A DNA stretch of 39,899 nucleotides from Prevotella micans DSM 21469 = JCM 16134. Lineage in GTDB: Bacteria > Bacteroidota > Bacteroidia > Bacteroidales > Bacteroidaceae. A model generated the notes under the pieces. It worked only from the letters and a program-made list of their open reading frames with translations, was not told where the DNA came from and did no database searches. Where the stretch lies: positions 1-39,899 of the forward strand of contig NZ_BAKH01000024.1 in the NCBI RefSeq assembly GCF_000614105.1. The letters run 5' to 3'. Below, piece after piece: positions 17,299 to 27,019 of the stretch. The stretch's first letter is position 1. Each line of letters opens with the position of its first letter. The position numbers and the translations under genes were made by a program.

Positions 17299-17342
17299 GA
17301 ACAGGCAGTAAGATAAATGCGTCTTACTACCTGTTCTTTTTT
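17299..17342 (+). terminator. Rho-independent terminator
   Basis: GAACAGGCAGTAAGA (17299-17313) pairs with 17322-17336 (one mismatch, 8-nt loop) and is followed by T6. It originally ended the integrase/RhuM operon and now lies beyond the IS; it may also serve the minus-strand ABC operon. Confidence 0.85.
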
Positions 17343-17349
17343 AGCGATC

Positions 17350-19047
17350 TTACTGCATCGACAGCAGTTTGCAATACATTCCGCCTTTAGCTTCGAGTTC
17401 GGCGTGCATACCCTTCTCCATAAGCTGTCCCTTGTCCATCACGATAATCTGGTGGGCATTGCGGATGGTCTGCAAATGGTGGGCAATGACCAAGACCGTG
17501 CGCTTTCGGATAAGCACAGACATTGCTTGCTGTATTTTGTACTCATTGACGGGATCGACATTGCTCGTTATCTCGTCTAAAAGGAGGATCGGAGCATCTT
17601 TGAGGAAGGCGCGAGCGATGGAGAGGCGTTGCTTCTGTCCACCCGAGAGTCCCAAACCGTTCTCCCCAATTTTCGTTTCGTAACCATCGGGCAGACTGAC
17701 GATGAAGTCGTGTATCATCGCCCGACGTGCGGCTTCCTCGATTTCCCCCTGTGTGGCATTGCGGTTGCCCACCTTGATATTGTTGGCAATGGTGTCGGAA
17801 AAGAGAATGACGTTCTGCATTACCACACTGATTTTGCCGAGTAGATAATCGTAGTCCATTTCCCGTATGTCCACTCCGCCGATACGGATACAGCCTGCCT
17901 GCGGTTCCCAGAAGCGGAGCAGCAGATTGGTGATGGTGGTTTTCCCCGACCCTGACGAGCCGACAAGAGCCGTTACCGTCCGTTCGGGTACGTTGAACGT
18001 GAGGTCTTTCATCTCGAACCCCTCTTTTTCATAGTGGAAACCGACACCATCAAACGAGAGGTCGAAGCGTTCCGCCGTTTTCGGTTGGTCGGGATCGACG
18101 ATCACGGGAGCATCCAACAGACGGGAAATGCGTTCGTAGCTGTCCTTTACCTTGATGTAGTTCAGCCAATGGCTCTCCATATTGACAAAGGGCTTGTAGA
18201 ACTCCTTCGATACGATGACGAACATCAGGTAAGCGAAAAGGGAAAGTTCGCCACGCCAAGTCCACCAAAGACCAAGCGTTGCCATCAGTGCAAAAGCCAA
18301 TTCTATCAGAAAGGTGTATCTACCCACACTCACAGCTGCCAAACGAGAAGCATTCTTACTGCTTTCTCCAAATTCACTAACAGAGTGGTCGAGTCTGTCA
18401 CGAAACATTCCTTTTCCTCCGAAGACTTTCAGCATAGGTATGCCCTTGACGTATTCAACGAAGAGACTGACCATATCCGTCAGACCGTCCTGCGCCTCCT
18501 GCTGTGCTTTCATTCCCGAACGGATGCCCCGATACAAGGAGAAGAGGGCAATAGGAAGGATGGCAATCATCGCCAACCCCATGTGCCAGTCCACCCAGAA
18601 CAGCCCGATGCCGAGTATCAGCGCCACGATGAAATCAGCGGACATCCGTGTCCAAAGGTGCCCCACCACCATTTCCATATTGTCCACGTCTTTGTGAATG
18701 ACAGTACTTATCTCGCCCAGCCGTTCATTGGTGTAGAAGCCAAGCGAGAACATTTTCAGTTTCAAGATGATCTTCTCACGGATGCGCTCCACGAGATCGA
18801 AGCCGGCAAAGTGCTTGCTCATATCGGCTACGGCATTGGATATGGTTTTCAAAATCAGCAGACCAACGAGTATCCACGCTGCCGAAATGAGCGAAACGCT
18901 TTCGCCCGATATATGGCGGTCGATAAGGAACAGGACAGTAAGCATTATTGCCGTTCCGCAAAGGGCATAAACCACGAAAAACAGTGCGGAGATTATCAGA
19001 TGCCGCACTCCGCGAACGGTCAATTCATTCAATATATTGCGTATCAT
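17350..19047 (-). CDS. ABC transporter, fused permease/ATPase (second of pair)
   Basis: 565 aa. Six membrane helices occupy about residues 15-320 (LIISALFFVVYALCGTAIML; FIVALILGIGLFWVDWHMGL; TFLIELAFALMATLGLWW). The ATPase domain follows: Walker A GSSGSGKTT, Q-loop SVVMQNVILF, signature LSGGQKQR, Walker B ILLLDEITSNVD and H-loop AHH. All key residues are present. It starts 3 nt after the other half-transporter, so the two likely form a heterodimer. With a TonB receptor, DUF4374 lipoprotein and AraC gene next door, import of an iron-siderophore (IrtAB/YbtPQ-like type IV fold) is a reasonable guess; drug export is the alternative. Confidence 0.85.
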   Translation of the reverse strand: MIRNILNELTVRGVRHLIISALFFVVYALCGTAIMLTVLFLIDRHISGESVSLISAAWILVGLLILKTISNAVADMSKHFAGFDLVERIREKIILKLKMFSLGFYTNERLGEISTVIHKDVDNMEMVVGHLWTRMSADFIVALILGIGLFWVDWHMGLAMIAILPIALFSLYRGIRSGMKAQQEAQDGLTDMVSLFVEYVKGIPMLKVFGGKGMFRDRLDHSVSEFGESSKNASRLAAVSVGRYTFLIELAFALMATLGLWWTWRGELSLFAYLMFVIVSKEFYKPFVNMESHWLNYIKVKDSYERISRLLDAPVIVDPDQPKTAERFDLSFDGVGFHYEKEGFEMKDLTFNVPERTVTALVGSSGSGKTTITNLLLRFWEPQAGCIRIGGVDIREMDYDYLLGKISVVMQNVILFSDTIANNIKVGNRNATQGEIEEAARRAMIHDFIVSLPDGYETKIGENGLGLSGGQKQRLSIARAFLKDAPILLLDEITSNVDPVNEYKIQQAMSVLIRKRTVLVIAHHLQTIRNAHQIIVMDKGQLMEKGMHAELEAKGGMYCKLLSMQ

Positions 19048-19050
19048 TGT

Positions 19051-20796
19051 TTATACCTCCTCCTCTTTCAGTTGCCATTTGCTTACCCGTTCCTGTGTTT
19101 CCGTCATATTGCGATATAGTGGGCAGTTGTCCATCAATTCTCCGTGTGTTCCCGTCGCCACAACCTTTCCCTTGTCCATCACGACAATACGTTCCATATC
19201 CTGAATGGTGTTGAGACGGTGGGCGATGGTGATGACGGTCTTGTTACGCTGCAATTCATCAAGAGCTTCTTGAATGAGTTTCTCGTTCTCCCCGTCCAAG
19301 GCAGCGGTGGCTTCGTCGAGGATGACAATCGGCGAGTCTTTGAGCAACATCCGTGCAATGGAAATGCGCTGTTTCTCTCCGCCGGAGAATTTTACGCCGG
19401 CTTCGCCTGCCAAAGTATCGTAACCATTGGGTAACCCCGTAATAAAATCGTGAATGCGTGCACGTCGTGCAGCTGTTTCCACCTCCTCTTGCGTAGCGGA
19501 GGGCTTGCCGATACGGATATTGTCCCGAATGCTCGTGTTGAAGAGGAATACCTCTTGTTGCACCATAGAAAAGAAATCGGCAATGTTGTGTTCGGAGAGT
19601 TCCGCAAGGTTCTCGCCGCCCAGTCGAACGGTTCCCGACTGCGGTTGCCAGAAACCCATCATCAGGCTTGCCAGTGTGCTTTTGCCTGACCCCGATTCGC
19701 CCACAATAGCCGTATGGCTACCCTTGGGAAATTGCAGATTGACATCACACAACGCACAGTCTTTCTTATTCGGGTAGGCAAATGTCACATGCTCGAAACA
19801 GACATCGGTCTGCATGGCATCCGTATCCCTGTCTGCCGTATCCTTTGCAGGTACTTCGGTAATCGACTGAACCTTCGCCAACGATTGACCATAGACAATC
19901 CTGAAATGCTGGAACGTAGCCAGTTTGGCAAAGGAATATGAGAACAGTCCACCCAATATCAGGGCGAGGATGAAACGTGCTACGGTCAGTTCGCCCGAAC
20001 TCATCAACCTTAGCCCGACAAGGGTCATTACCACGATACCGCCCTCCAAGAACATCGTGATGAGCGTCATCGGAACAGTAACGCTGAACATGCTCCGCTT
20101 CACCCAATGGATATAATCGCGCATACCTCCGAGAACTCGCTCTGTCCGGGTCTCTTCGTGGCTGAATGCTTTAATGATTGGTATTGTAGCCACATATTCC
20201 AGAAGGTCTTCCGACATCTTCTGCGTATTTTCCATAAAGTGTCGGAAACTCTTGCCCCAAAACGTTTTAACTGCCATCTGCAAAAGAAATGCCAACGGTA
20301 GCAGCGAGATGAGCGACAGTCCCAGCCGCCAGTCCAATACCATAACAATTACCCAAAGCAAAGCAGGGAAAAGCGTTGCCGAGAGGATTTCGGGCAATCC
20401 GTGTGCCAGATAAATCTCGATTTGCTCCACGTCGTGGTTGATGATGTTCACCAAGTCACCCACCTTCCGCTCCTGAAAGAAGCCGAGCGGCAGCCGTTGC
20501 AAGTGGCTCACGATACGCAACCTCAACCGTGTGAGGGCGTTGTAAGCCGAGCGGTGCGCCCGCCAGATCGACGTTCCGTAAAACACGCCGCGAAGCAGGG
20601 CGAACAGCAGCATTGCCGCTCCAACCATCCATATCGCCGTAGAAGTGAGCGTGTCGCTCATCAGTCTGTCCACCGCCCACACCACGAGCAGCAGAGGCAG
20701 TGTGCCGAAAACGAGATGCAGTATGACCACCGCATTGGAGAGCAGGCTGCGGCTCTCCCGTTCCTCATCGAGAGGTTTGATTTTTTGTTTATTCAT
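19051..20796 (-). CDS. ABC transporter, fused permease/ATPase (first of pair)
   Basis: 581 aa from the ATG at 20796 (MNKQKIKPLDEE); the longer frame upstream is in the promoter. Permease helices span about residues 20-310, then Walker A GESGSGKSTL, SMVQQEVFLF, signature FSGGEKQR, Walker B IVILDEATAALD and AHRLNTI. Both ATPase sites of the pair look competent. It is first in the minus-strand operon and is divergent from the TonB receptor gene. Confidence 0.87.
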   Translation of the reverse strand: MNKQKIKPLDEERESRSLLSNAVVILHLVFGTLPLLLVVWAVDRLMSDTLTSTAIWMVGAAMLLFALLRGVFYGTSIWRAHRSAYNALTRLRLRIVSHLQRLPLGFFQERKVGDLVNIINHDVEQIEIYLAHGLPEILSATLFPALLWVIVMVLDWRLGLSLISLLPLAFLLQMAVKTFWGKSFRHFMENTQKMSEDLLEYVATIPIIKAFSHEETRTERVLGGMRDYIHWVKRSMFSVTVPMTLITMFLEGGIVVMTLVGLRLMSSGELTVARFILALILGGLFSYSFAKLATFQHFRIVYGQSLAKVQSITEVPAKDTADRDTDAMQTDVCFEHVTFAYPNKKDCALCDVNLQFPKGSHTAIVGESGSGKSTLASLMMGFWQPQSGTVRLGGENLAELSEHNIADFFSMVQQEVFLFNTSIRDNIRIGKPSATQEEVETAARRARIHDFITGLPNGYDTLAGEAGVKFSGGEKQRISIARMLLKDSPIVILDEATAALDGENEKLIQEALDELQRNKTVITIAHRLNTIQDMERIVVMDKGKVVATGTHGELMDNCPLYRNMTETQERVSKWQLKEEEV

Positions 20797-20826
20797 ATGT
20801 ATGTATCGTTTTGATTTTCTAAGATG

Positions 20827-20834
20827 CAAAAGTA
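20827..20834 (-). promoter_or_regulatory. -7 box (TACTTTTG, minus) for ABC operon
   Basis: Minus-strand TACTTTTG fits TAnnTTTG 31 nt before the ATG at 20796, in a 200-bp divergent region shared with the TonB receptor. Confidence 0.55.
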
Positions 20835-20963
20835 CGGAGACGCACAGGGGTAAAATAACCCGAATGAGCATTACACTGCCCGAAAACGATAACTTGACAC
20901 ATATAAAACTCAATAGGGGTATAAGTGTGAATAGTAGGGTTATTTATCTGTTTTATAGGTGGG

Positions 20964-20971
20964 TAATTTTG
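20964..20971 (+). promoter_or_regulatory. -7 box (TAATTTTG) for TonB receptor
   Basis: TAATTTTG fits TAnnTTTG 27 nt before the ATG at 20998. Together with the minus-strand box at 20827-20834 it defines a divergent control region, the likely target of the AraC regulator at 24712. Confidence 0.55.
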
Positions 20972-20997
20972 CACGGGTTTTCATAAACAGATAAGAT

Positions 20998-23372
20998 ATG
21001 TCAATCGACTCAATAGTTCATTTATACAAAAGAGTGCTCATCGTCAGCATCCTATTGCTGTGGGCTTATCCGATGTTCGCGCAACAGCATTCCATCGAAA
21101 TAAAAGTTATTGATGCAGAGAATGGAAACAGTATAGAATTTGCCACTGTGCAATGGAAAGGTCTGAACGATTCTTCGTACAAGAACGGTACAACCACCAA
21201 CAGAAAAGGAGTGGCGAGACTAAATATCCATGCCCATCAAAAACTTGTACTAAGAGTGAGTTATGTAGGTTATCAGACAATTACCGACACAATTACGGCA
21301 AATGAAAAGCGTCATACCCTGAAGTTACGTCCGGAATCGACAGAATTGGCAAATGTGGTCGTCTTTGGAAAAACAAAAGCACAGGTTATCAGAGAGTCGC
21401 CCGAAGCGGTTTCAGTGATAAATGCAAAGGAATTGCAAGGTCGTTCCGTTTCTTTAGAAACCATCTTGAACAAGACCATTGGTTTGAAGGTCGGGCAGAC
21501 AGGTGGATTGGGAAGCAGTTCGAGGATTATCGTTCACGGATTGGAAGGAAACCGCATTCAGATTCTTTGGGATGGTATTCCGATGAATACGTCGGATGGA
21601 GCCTTTTCGCTTGATGAGATTCCGATAGATATTATCGAACGGATAGAGGTCTATAAAAGCATTATCCCTGCACGTTTCGGTTGCGATGGCTTGGGTGGTG
21701 CCGTCAATATCGTCACGAAGGAGTTCAGTACGGACTATTTGGATGCTTCGTACGAACTGGGTTCTTACCGGACACACAAGGGAAGTGTCTTCTCGCGCAA
21801 GAACTTTCCGAAGAGCGGTATTCTGCTCGGTGCGGGAGGTTATTATACATCGGCAAAGAATGATTACTCATTTAGAGTTCCTGAAAGAGAGAACCTATTG
21901 GTAAAGCGAGACCACGACCGTTTTCGTTCGTATATGCTGAAAGGAAAAGTCGCTTTCACAAAACTTTGGTTCGATGAGATTAGTACTGAGTTCGGGTATT
22001 ACAACCGTTTCAATGAGATACAAGGAGTATTGAAGAATATCCAGCACGCCGAAAACAAATCAGGAATGTTTATGCTCGAAAACAAGCTGATGAAAAGCGG
22101 GGTACTGAACAACCGCCTTAACTTCGAGTCGCATTTCTCCCTATCACATACAACGAACAATTTTGTGGATACGGCACGGGTGAATCACGATTTCGAGGGA
22201 AACATATATCCGAGTCCGAACGGACAGGGAGAAACGGGAGATGTCCCTCACAACTCGAACGACAAAGGTTTGGAAATCAACGAACGCCTCAACCTTGATT
22301 ACAGATTGTCCACCAATCATAGTCTGAACCTGAACACGCTTATCAACTATGCCCGAAGACAACCGAGCGATGACATTGCGAGTCAGCATGCTGGTTTTGT
22401 CATCGGAGGATTTCCAAGCAAAAAGACCAGTGTCGCTTCGGGACTGACTTGGGAGGCGAAACTCTTCGGCAGGAAACTGACGAATATGTTCTCTGCAAAG
22501 TATTTCCATCTCCACTCCGAGATAGAGGATTTGACGTCATACGAGATGATTGAGGCTCCGAAAAAAAAGAGCAATACGACATCGCAGATCGGCTGGATAG
22601 AGGCAATGAAGTACGAACCGTTCAGAGGCTTTCATCTGAAGGCATCTTACCAACGGGCAATACGCTCCCCAATTCGCAAGAGTTGTTCGGCGACGGTATC
22701 ATCACCTTTCCTGCTGCCGGACTGAAACCGGAGAAAAGCCACAACTTCAATCTGGGCTTCTTGATAGATAAAAACGGCGTACTCGGACTGTCGCGATTGC
22801 AATTTGAAGTAAATGGCTTTTATATGCAGGTGAGCGATATGATAAAACTGATGAAACAACATATGGCAGCCGGATATGTGAATGCGGAAAAGGTGCATAT
22901 CAAGGGTATAGAGACCGAGTTGAAACTGGATATAACGCCGACGCTCTATGCCTACGGAAATCTGACTTATCAGGATGTGCGCGATGTCTTGGACTATTTG
23001 CCGGGCACTCAAGCCCTCAATCCGACAAAAGGCTTGCGATTGCCGAATATTCCCTACCTATTTGCCAACTTCGGAGCGGAATATCACAGCGACCGATTGT
23101 TCAAGAACTGGTATGTCAAGGCATTCTGGGACGGGAAGTTCACGGAAGAGTTCTTCTACTTTTGGGAACTTACCGAATTGCAGAAACGGCGCATTCCTCG
23201 CAGTTTCGTCTATGATATAGGTCTGTTACTGACTTATAAAAACAAATATTCCATCGCCTTGGAATGCCACAACCTGATGAACAAAGAAGTGTGGGATCAG
23301 TTCCGTCAGCCGTTGGCGGGACGGACGTTTCACCTTAAATTCAGATACGTCTTCTCGAAAGGTATTTTATAA
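20998..23372 (+). pseudogene. TonB-dependent receptor, one-base frameshift
   Basis: Signal peptide (VLIVSILLLWAYPMFA), a carboxypeptidase-regulatory-like domain (IEIKVIDAENGNSIEFATV, residues ~30-115), plug domain (ESPEAVSVINAKELQGRSVS; VHGLEGNRIQILWDGIPMNT; GGAVNIVTKEF) and a long beta-barrel ending TFHLKFRYVFSKGIL. Near 22667 the frame slips one back: after SYQRAIR the text continues LPNSQELFGDGIITFPAAG. The span, 2375 nt, is one base short of 792 codons, so one base is missing in the CTCCCC stretch. The intact protein (~791 aa) would import a siderophore or haem-like ligand. Confidence 0.85.
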
Positions 23373-23390
23373 TTCTAAACATAAATAAGA

Positions 23391-24571
23391 ATGAGAACAA
23401 CAACATTGAAGAACATAGCTTTTTCTGCTATGCTGGTCGGCTCCATAGGGCTGACATCTTGCGACAAGAACGACGACCCAAAACCTACGCCCAACGATGT
23501 GCTACAGCATTTTGCCTTTGTACATTATGTGGACAAAAGTGCTTATGTCGCACGTTCGGCGATTTGACTCCTCAAGCAACAGACAACAAGAAAGCATTCG
23601 AATTCGGCTTTGGGTGTTATCTATTCGCAAAAGGAAACACGGTACTTGTGCCCGAAGGGAAATTCGGAGATAAGGTACACAAGTTTACAAGAGGAGTGCA
23701 CGGCGAGCTGCAGAAAGCAGGTACGATGACTTTTGAACAGATGGCGCAACCCGGAGAAATCAACTTCATCGACGAACAGCGGGCATACGTTGCTTTGCAC
23801 GGAAGGGGCAAGATTGCACTAATCAATACCGCTACGTTGCAAAAGGAGGATGAAATCGACCTCTCGCCTTATGCCGTTCAGGACAATAATCCCGATCCCG
23901 GATGCAATGTCATTCGAGACGGAAAGATGTATGTAGCCCTCAACCAGCTCAATTCGCCCCACACCTCCGTACCGGGGACGGGGGCAGAGGTGGCTGTTGT
24001 TGACCTTAAAACGAAAAAGACCGAGGTCATCAAGGACAGCCGCACAAGTGTGGTCGGATTGTTTCGTCACTCCGATGCATTCATAGACGAGCGGGGCGAC
24101 ATCTACTTTTACAGTGCCGGCAACAACTTCAACGTTGCCGATAAGGAAGGATTCCTGCGTATCCGCAAGGGAAGCGACCAATGGGATGCTGACTACCTGT
24201 TCAACCTGTCGAAAACGACCATCAAGGGAATGGGCAAGACCGGGCAATATATGATAAAGTCTTACTATGCAGGTAACGGCATAGTATATAGTTGTCTGAA
24301 AGTAACGGACACTGAATTCGGAATACTCAAGAAAGACTTCCAGCCCGTGAAAATCGACATTTGGAACAAAACCATCGAAAAAATCGATTTGCCGATGACC
24401 GACAGTAACGGTTCTTTTGCCATAACCCGCTACAAAGATTTCATCGTCTTTGGTATGACGTGCAATAACGGAACGGGCTACTATACCTACAATACCAAGA
24501 CGGGCGAATGCTCGCAAACACCCGTTGTTACTGCCGTGGGAGTACCTTCAAGTTTAGTCGCGTTTGAGTAA
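23391..24571 (+). pseudogene. DUF4374 lipoprotein, one-base frameshift
   Basis: The ATG at 23391 encodes MRTTTLKNIAFSAMLVGSIG followed by lipobox LTSC, a surface lipoprotein signal. The frame breaks near 23550 (VDKSAYVA then TFGDLTPQATDN) and continues one frame back as FEFGFGCYLFAKGNTVLVPEG, GRGKIALINTATLQKEDEI and NNGTGYYTYNTKTGE. Span 1181 nt, one base short. The repeated strand pattern fits the beta-propeller DUF4374 family, which pairs with TonB receptors; the Bacteroides xenosiderophore-binding lipoprotein XusB is, to my recollection, of this type. It starts 18 nt after the receptor stop. Confidence 0.75.
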
Positions 24572-24583
24572 ATCCCATATCGC

Positions 24584-24619
24584 AAGAGTATTCCCTCAAA
24601 AAGGAATACTCTTATTTTT
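24584..24619 (+). terminator. Rho-independent terminator after DUF4374 gene
   Basis: AAGAGTATTCC (24584-24594) pairs perfectly with GGAATACTCTT (24603-24613) around an 8-nt loop, followed by ATTTTTT. It ends the receptor/lipoprotein operon. Confidence 0.88.
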
Positions 24620-24686
24620 TATAGAGCATGTGATTCAACAAGGATAAAAGTATAAGGAAATCTTCTTTTTTATCCTTGTTTATTTA

Positions 24687-24694
24687 TAAATTTG
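24687..24694 (+). promoter_or_regulatory. -7 box (TAAATTTG) for AraC gene
   Basis: TAAATTTG fits TAnnTTTG 17 nt before the ATG at 24712, with AGAAAGG as a possible ribosome site between. Confidence 0.5.
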
Positions 24695-24711
24695 CAGAAA
24701 GGTATAATGAT

Positions 24712-25692
24712 ATGATCATAGAATTTTGTGCAATCAATAAGCCTGAAGATTGGATGGAGATGGTTGCCGAGCAATTTGGCACATCGGTAACGGATAACGG
24801 TTTTACCATTCCGCCTTCGGTGGGCAGCGGCTTTTTCAAGCAATACTACCCGTTGCCGTGGCTCACATTGACCTACATCAGTTTTATGGCATACGAACCG
24901 ATGACAATGGTGCGTCGCTCGGTGGAAAACTCGAAATGGATTCCCGTGATGTTTTATATCAACGAGCATAAACACGAGCAGATTATCGGTACAAGCACGA
25001 AAACGGTTGGGGTGGATACACTTGACGGTATCTTTATGCCTTCGAGCAATATCCCTACGGAATGGACTTTCGCGCCTAAACGGCAGTATGAAAACATCAC
25101 ATTGACTTTCAACAAGGATTGGATAGAGCAAATGGATACGGCTCACGAAACCTATATCGGTCGGTTGCTCCTGTCGGACAAGTCTTTTTATCTCTTCGAG
25201 ACTATCACACCTGCGATGCAACAAGTATTGGATGGCATCAAGGCGATAGCCAAAAGCAATGCGCCTTTCTCTCCCCTCCATCTGCACGGAAAGGCAATAG
25301 AACTGCTGACAATATTCCTTGAAAAACTCGAAAAGCGTTCGGAAGTAAAATCTCTTTCCAACTTGAATTTGAACGATGTGGAAGCAGTATTCCGTGTCCG
25401 TCGCCGGATTTTACAAAGTTTAAACAACGTACCGAGCATTCCCGAACTGGCACGTGAAGCAGCAATGAGCAGCTCCAAACTGCAAAAATGCTTCAAGCAG
25501 GTTATCGGCAAGGCGATTGCCGAGTATGCCCTATCCGAAAAGATGGAATGGGCAAAACGACTGCTTTCCACTCGTCTTTACTCTGTATCCGAAGTAGGCT
25601 ATAAAATCGGATATGCCAATCTCAGCCACTTCACGGAGGCTTTCCGCAAATATCACAGAATAAAACCCAAGCAATATCTCGACTCTTTGTGA
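24712..25692 (+). CDS. AraC-family transcriptional regulator
   Basis: 326 aa from the ATG at 24712. The N-terminal half is a ligand-sensing region without clear homology. The last ~100 residues hold the double helix-turn-helix: SIPELAREAAMSSSKLQKCFKQVIG (first) and SVSEVGYKIGYANLSHFTEAFRKYHRIKPKQY (second, with the typical GY.n.shF..aFrk..g..P..y pattern). PchR-like AraC activators of siderophore uptake have this layout. Position next to the TonB/ABC locus suggests it regulates the divergent promoters at 20797-20997. Intact. Confidence 0.85.
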   Translation: MIIEFCAINKPEDWMEMVAEQFGTSVTDNGFTIPPSVGSGFFKQYYPLPWLTLTYISFMAYEPMTMVRRSVENSKWIPVMFYINEHKHEQIIGTSTKTVGVDTLDGIFMPSSNIPTEWTFAPKRQYENITLTFNKDWIEQMDTAHETYIGRLLLSDKSFYLFETITPAMQQVLDGIKAIAKSNAPFSPLHLHGKAIELLTIFLEKLEKRSEVKSLSNLNLNDVEAVFRVRRRILQSLNNVPSIPELAREAAMSSSKLQKCFKQVIGKAIAEYALSEKMEWAKRLLSTRLYSVSEVGYKIGYANLSHFTEAFRKYHRIKPKQYLDSL

Positions 25693-25783
25693 GTTTTATG
25701 CAATAGGGATATTACTTGCCGTTTGAGGGTTATTTTGCCCTGAACAATCTTCAGAACTTTGCCTGCAAAAACCATCAGGCAAT

Positions 25784-26017
25784 ATGAAAAGACTTATTAA
25801 AAACGCATCTTTTGAGATGCTATTCTCTAATAAAAGTACGGAAGCAACCGATGACCTTATCAGAGAAATCATAAAGTTGGGGAATAGTGAAGAAAATCTT
25901 GTTTCATTGTTTCGCACATTGAACTTTACTCGATTCCATTTAAGAGGTATGGTTGAAAAAATAGGTATAACAACCGAAATGGGGAAAAAATGTATCGGAA
26001 CTGCTCTGTGTTATTGA
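25784..26017 (+). CDS. Small ORF of unknown function
   Basis: 77 aa: MKRLIKNASFEMLFSNKSTE, helical in character. It overlaps the start of the rteC remnant in another frame and may be a decayed leftover. No family recognised; coding status uncertain. Confidence 0.3.
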   Translation: MKRLIKNASFEMLFSNKSTEATDDLIREIIKLGNSEENLVSLFRTLNFTRFHLRGMVEKIGITTEMGKKCIGTALCY

Positions 26018-26366
26018 CACAGAGTTGCTATTGTTGAGGATGCGAATGCAGGGGCTTCTTCCTGCTTTGCCAGTCAGACCTGCGAAGAAACTCCGTTGGA
26101 CAGGCAGGGCAACAGACTTGGTCGAACTACTCTATGCACTCGATACCTATGGCTGTATTAACGATGGTGAAATTGGTATAGAAGAATTGGCAGATGCCTT
26201 TTCTGAAATCTTGGGTGTAGAAATCAAGAACTGCTACAACGTCTATATGAACATGAAACACCGCAAGGATGACAGTCGCACCTATTTCCTTGATGACCTC
26301 CGAGAGAAAATGAACAAACGAATGGTTGAGAGTGACCTGAAAGGCGGAAAATACAAGAAACGATAA
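25971..26366 (+). pseudogene. rteC: RteC C-terminal remnant
   Basis: The readable stretch runs through 'VIDTELLLLRMRMQ', 'PAKKLRWTGRATDLVELLYALDTYGCIN' and 'NVYMNMKHRKDDSRTYFLDDLREKMNKRM', the C-terminal domain of RteC. RteC is the tetracycline-cascade regulator that activates excision genes in CTnDOT. Stops occur upstream in this frame, so the N-terminal half (~100 aa) is missing or unreadable. rteA/rteB are absent. A strong terminator follows. Confidence 0.65.
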
Positions 26367-26382
26367 ATGCATTCAAATGCTT

Positions 26383-26417
26383 AATCAGGCTTCCCAAAAT
26401 GAGAGGGAAGCCTGATT
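26383..26417. terminator. Hairpin terminator between convergent rteC and mobA
   Basis: AATCAGGCTTCCC (26383-26395) pairs perfectly with GGGAAGCCTGATT (26405-26417) around a 9-nt loop and runs into TTT. Confidence 0.85.
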
Positions 26418-26452
26418 TTTGTTCATTAAGGAATAATAATGCACAGTAAAAG

Positions 26453-26869
26453 CTATTGCCGATGTTGCCATTTCTCCTGAAACTCACGGGTGAGTTGTAC
26501 GATTTCACCTCCAATTATTGCCAATTCAAACGTCATTTTCTCCAACTTGGCAAGCATTGCAAAGGCTTTTTTCTCAGTAAAGTTGCTCTTCAAAGCGACA
26601 ACTGTCTGGTTGTAATTCACTCCGACACTGCGAAATTGTCCGTACAAAGTCGTCAGTTTTTGATAATAGTCAAGCAAGGAACGATCCACTTTTATCACTC
26701 GGAAAGTCTCGTTAAAGACCCTTGCCTTGATGAATAGTGACAGACTTGGCACACCGCTTTCCTCTTTCATCGTGAGGAAATGAGCGTATTCCGTCGGCGT
26801 GAAATTGACCGAAACACGCTTTTCTGTCTTCTCTTTGGAGCGTGCGCTCCGAATTTTCTTCATTTTCAT
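26453..26869 (-). CDS. mobA: Relaxosome accessory protein (MobA/MobC-like, RHH type)
   Basis: 138 aa. 'EKRVSVNFTPTEYAHFLTMKEESGVPSLSLFIKARVF' is a ribbon-helix-helix DNA-binding segment with the usual accessory-protein pattern. 'YGQFRSVGVNYNQTVVALKSNFTEKKA' matches the C-terminal region of CTnDOT-type MobA/MobC proteins. It would bind oriT to recruit the relaxase. The relaxase gene (mobB), normally just downstream on this strand, is missing; rteC lies there instead, convergent. oriT-like repeats lie just upstream. Confidence 0.75.
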   Translation of the reverse strand: MKMKKIRSARSKEKTEKRVSVNFTPTEYAHFLTMKEESGVPSLSLFIKARVFNETFRVIKVDRSLLDYYQKLTTLYGQFRSVGVNYNQTVVALKSNFTEKKAFAMLAKLEKMTFELAIIGGEIVQLTREFQEKWQHRQ

Positions 26870-26942
26870 TTCTTACTTTGGATTTTAGTGTTTCACGGCG
26901 TAACCGGCATTCAGAATGTGGCATTCTCTCCTCCAAGAAAAA

Positions 26943-27019
26943 ACGACTTCGGAGTTTTTTCAGCTCTCTGCAAGAGCAAGGGTTTTATGCTGCAAAAACG
27001 GAGTCGTGCTGCATAAAAC
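26943..27019. other. Candidate oriT region (clustered inverted repeats)
   Basis: Three nested inverted repeats lie in ~75 bp upstream of mobA: ACGACT (26943) with AGTCGT (27002), GCTCT-CTGCA-AGAGC (26963-26977), and GTTTTATGC (26982) with GCATAAAAC (27011). This clustering next to a relaxosome gene is what an oriT looks like in CTnDOT-type elements. The nick site is not identified. Confidence 0.45.

Noticed and set aside
18034..19119. Plus-strand frame of 361 codons
   Set aside because: Shadow of the ABC transporter gene; His/Gln-rich composition with no family motif.
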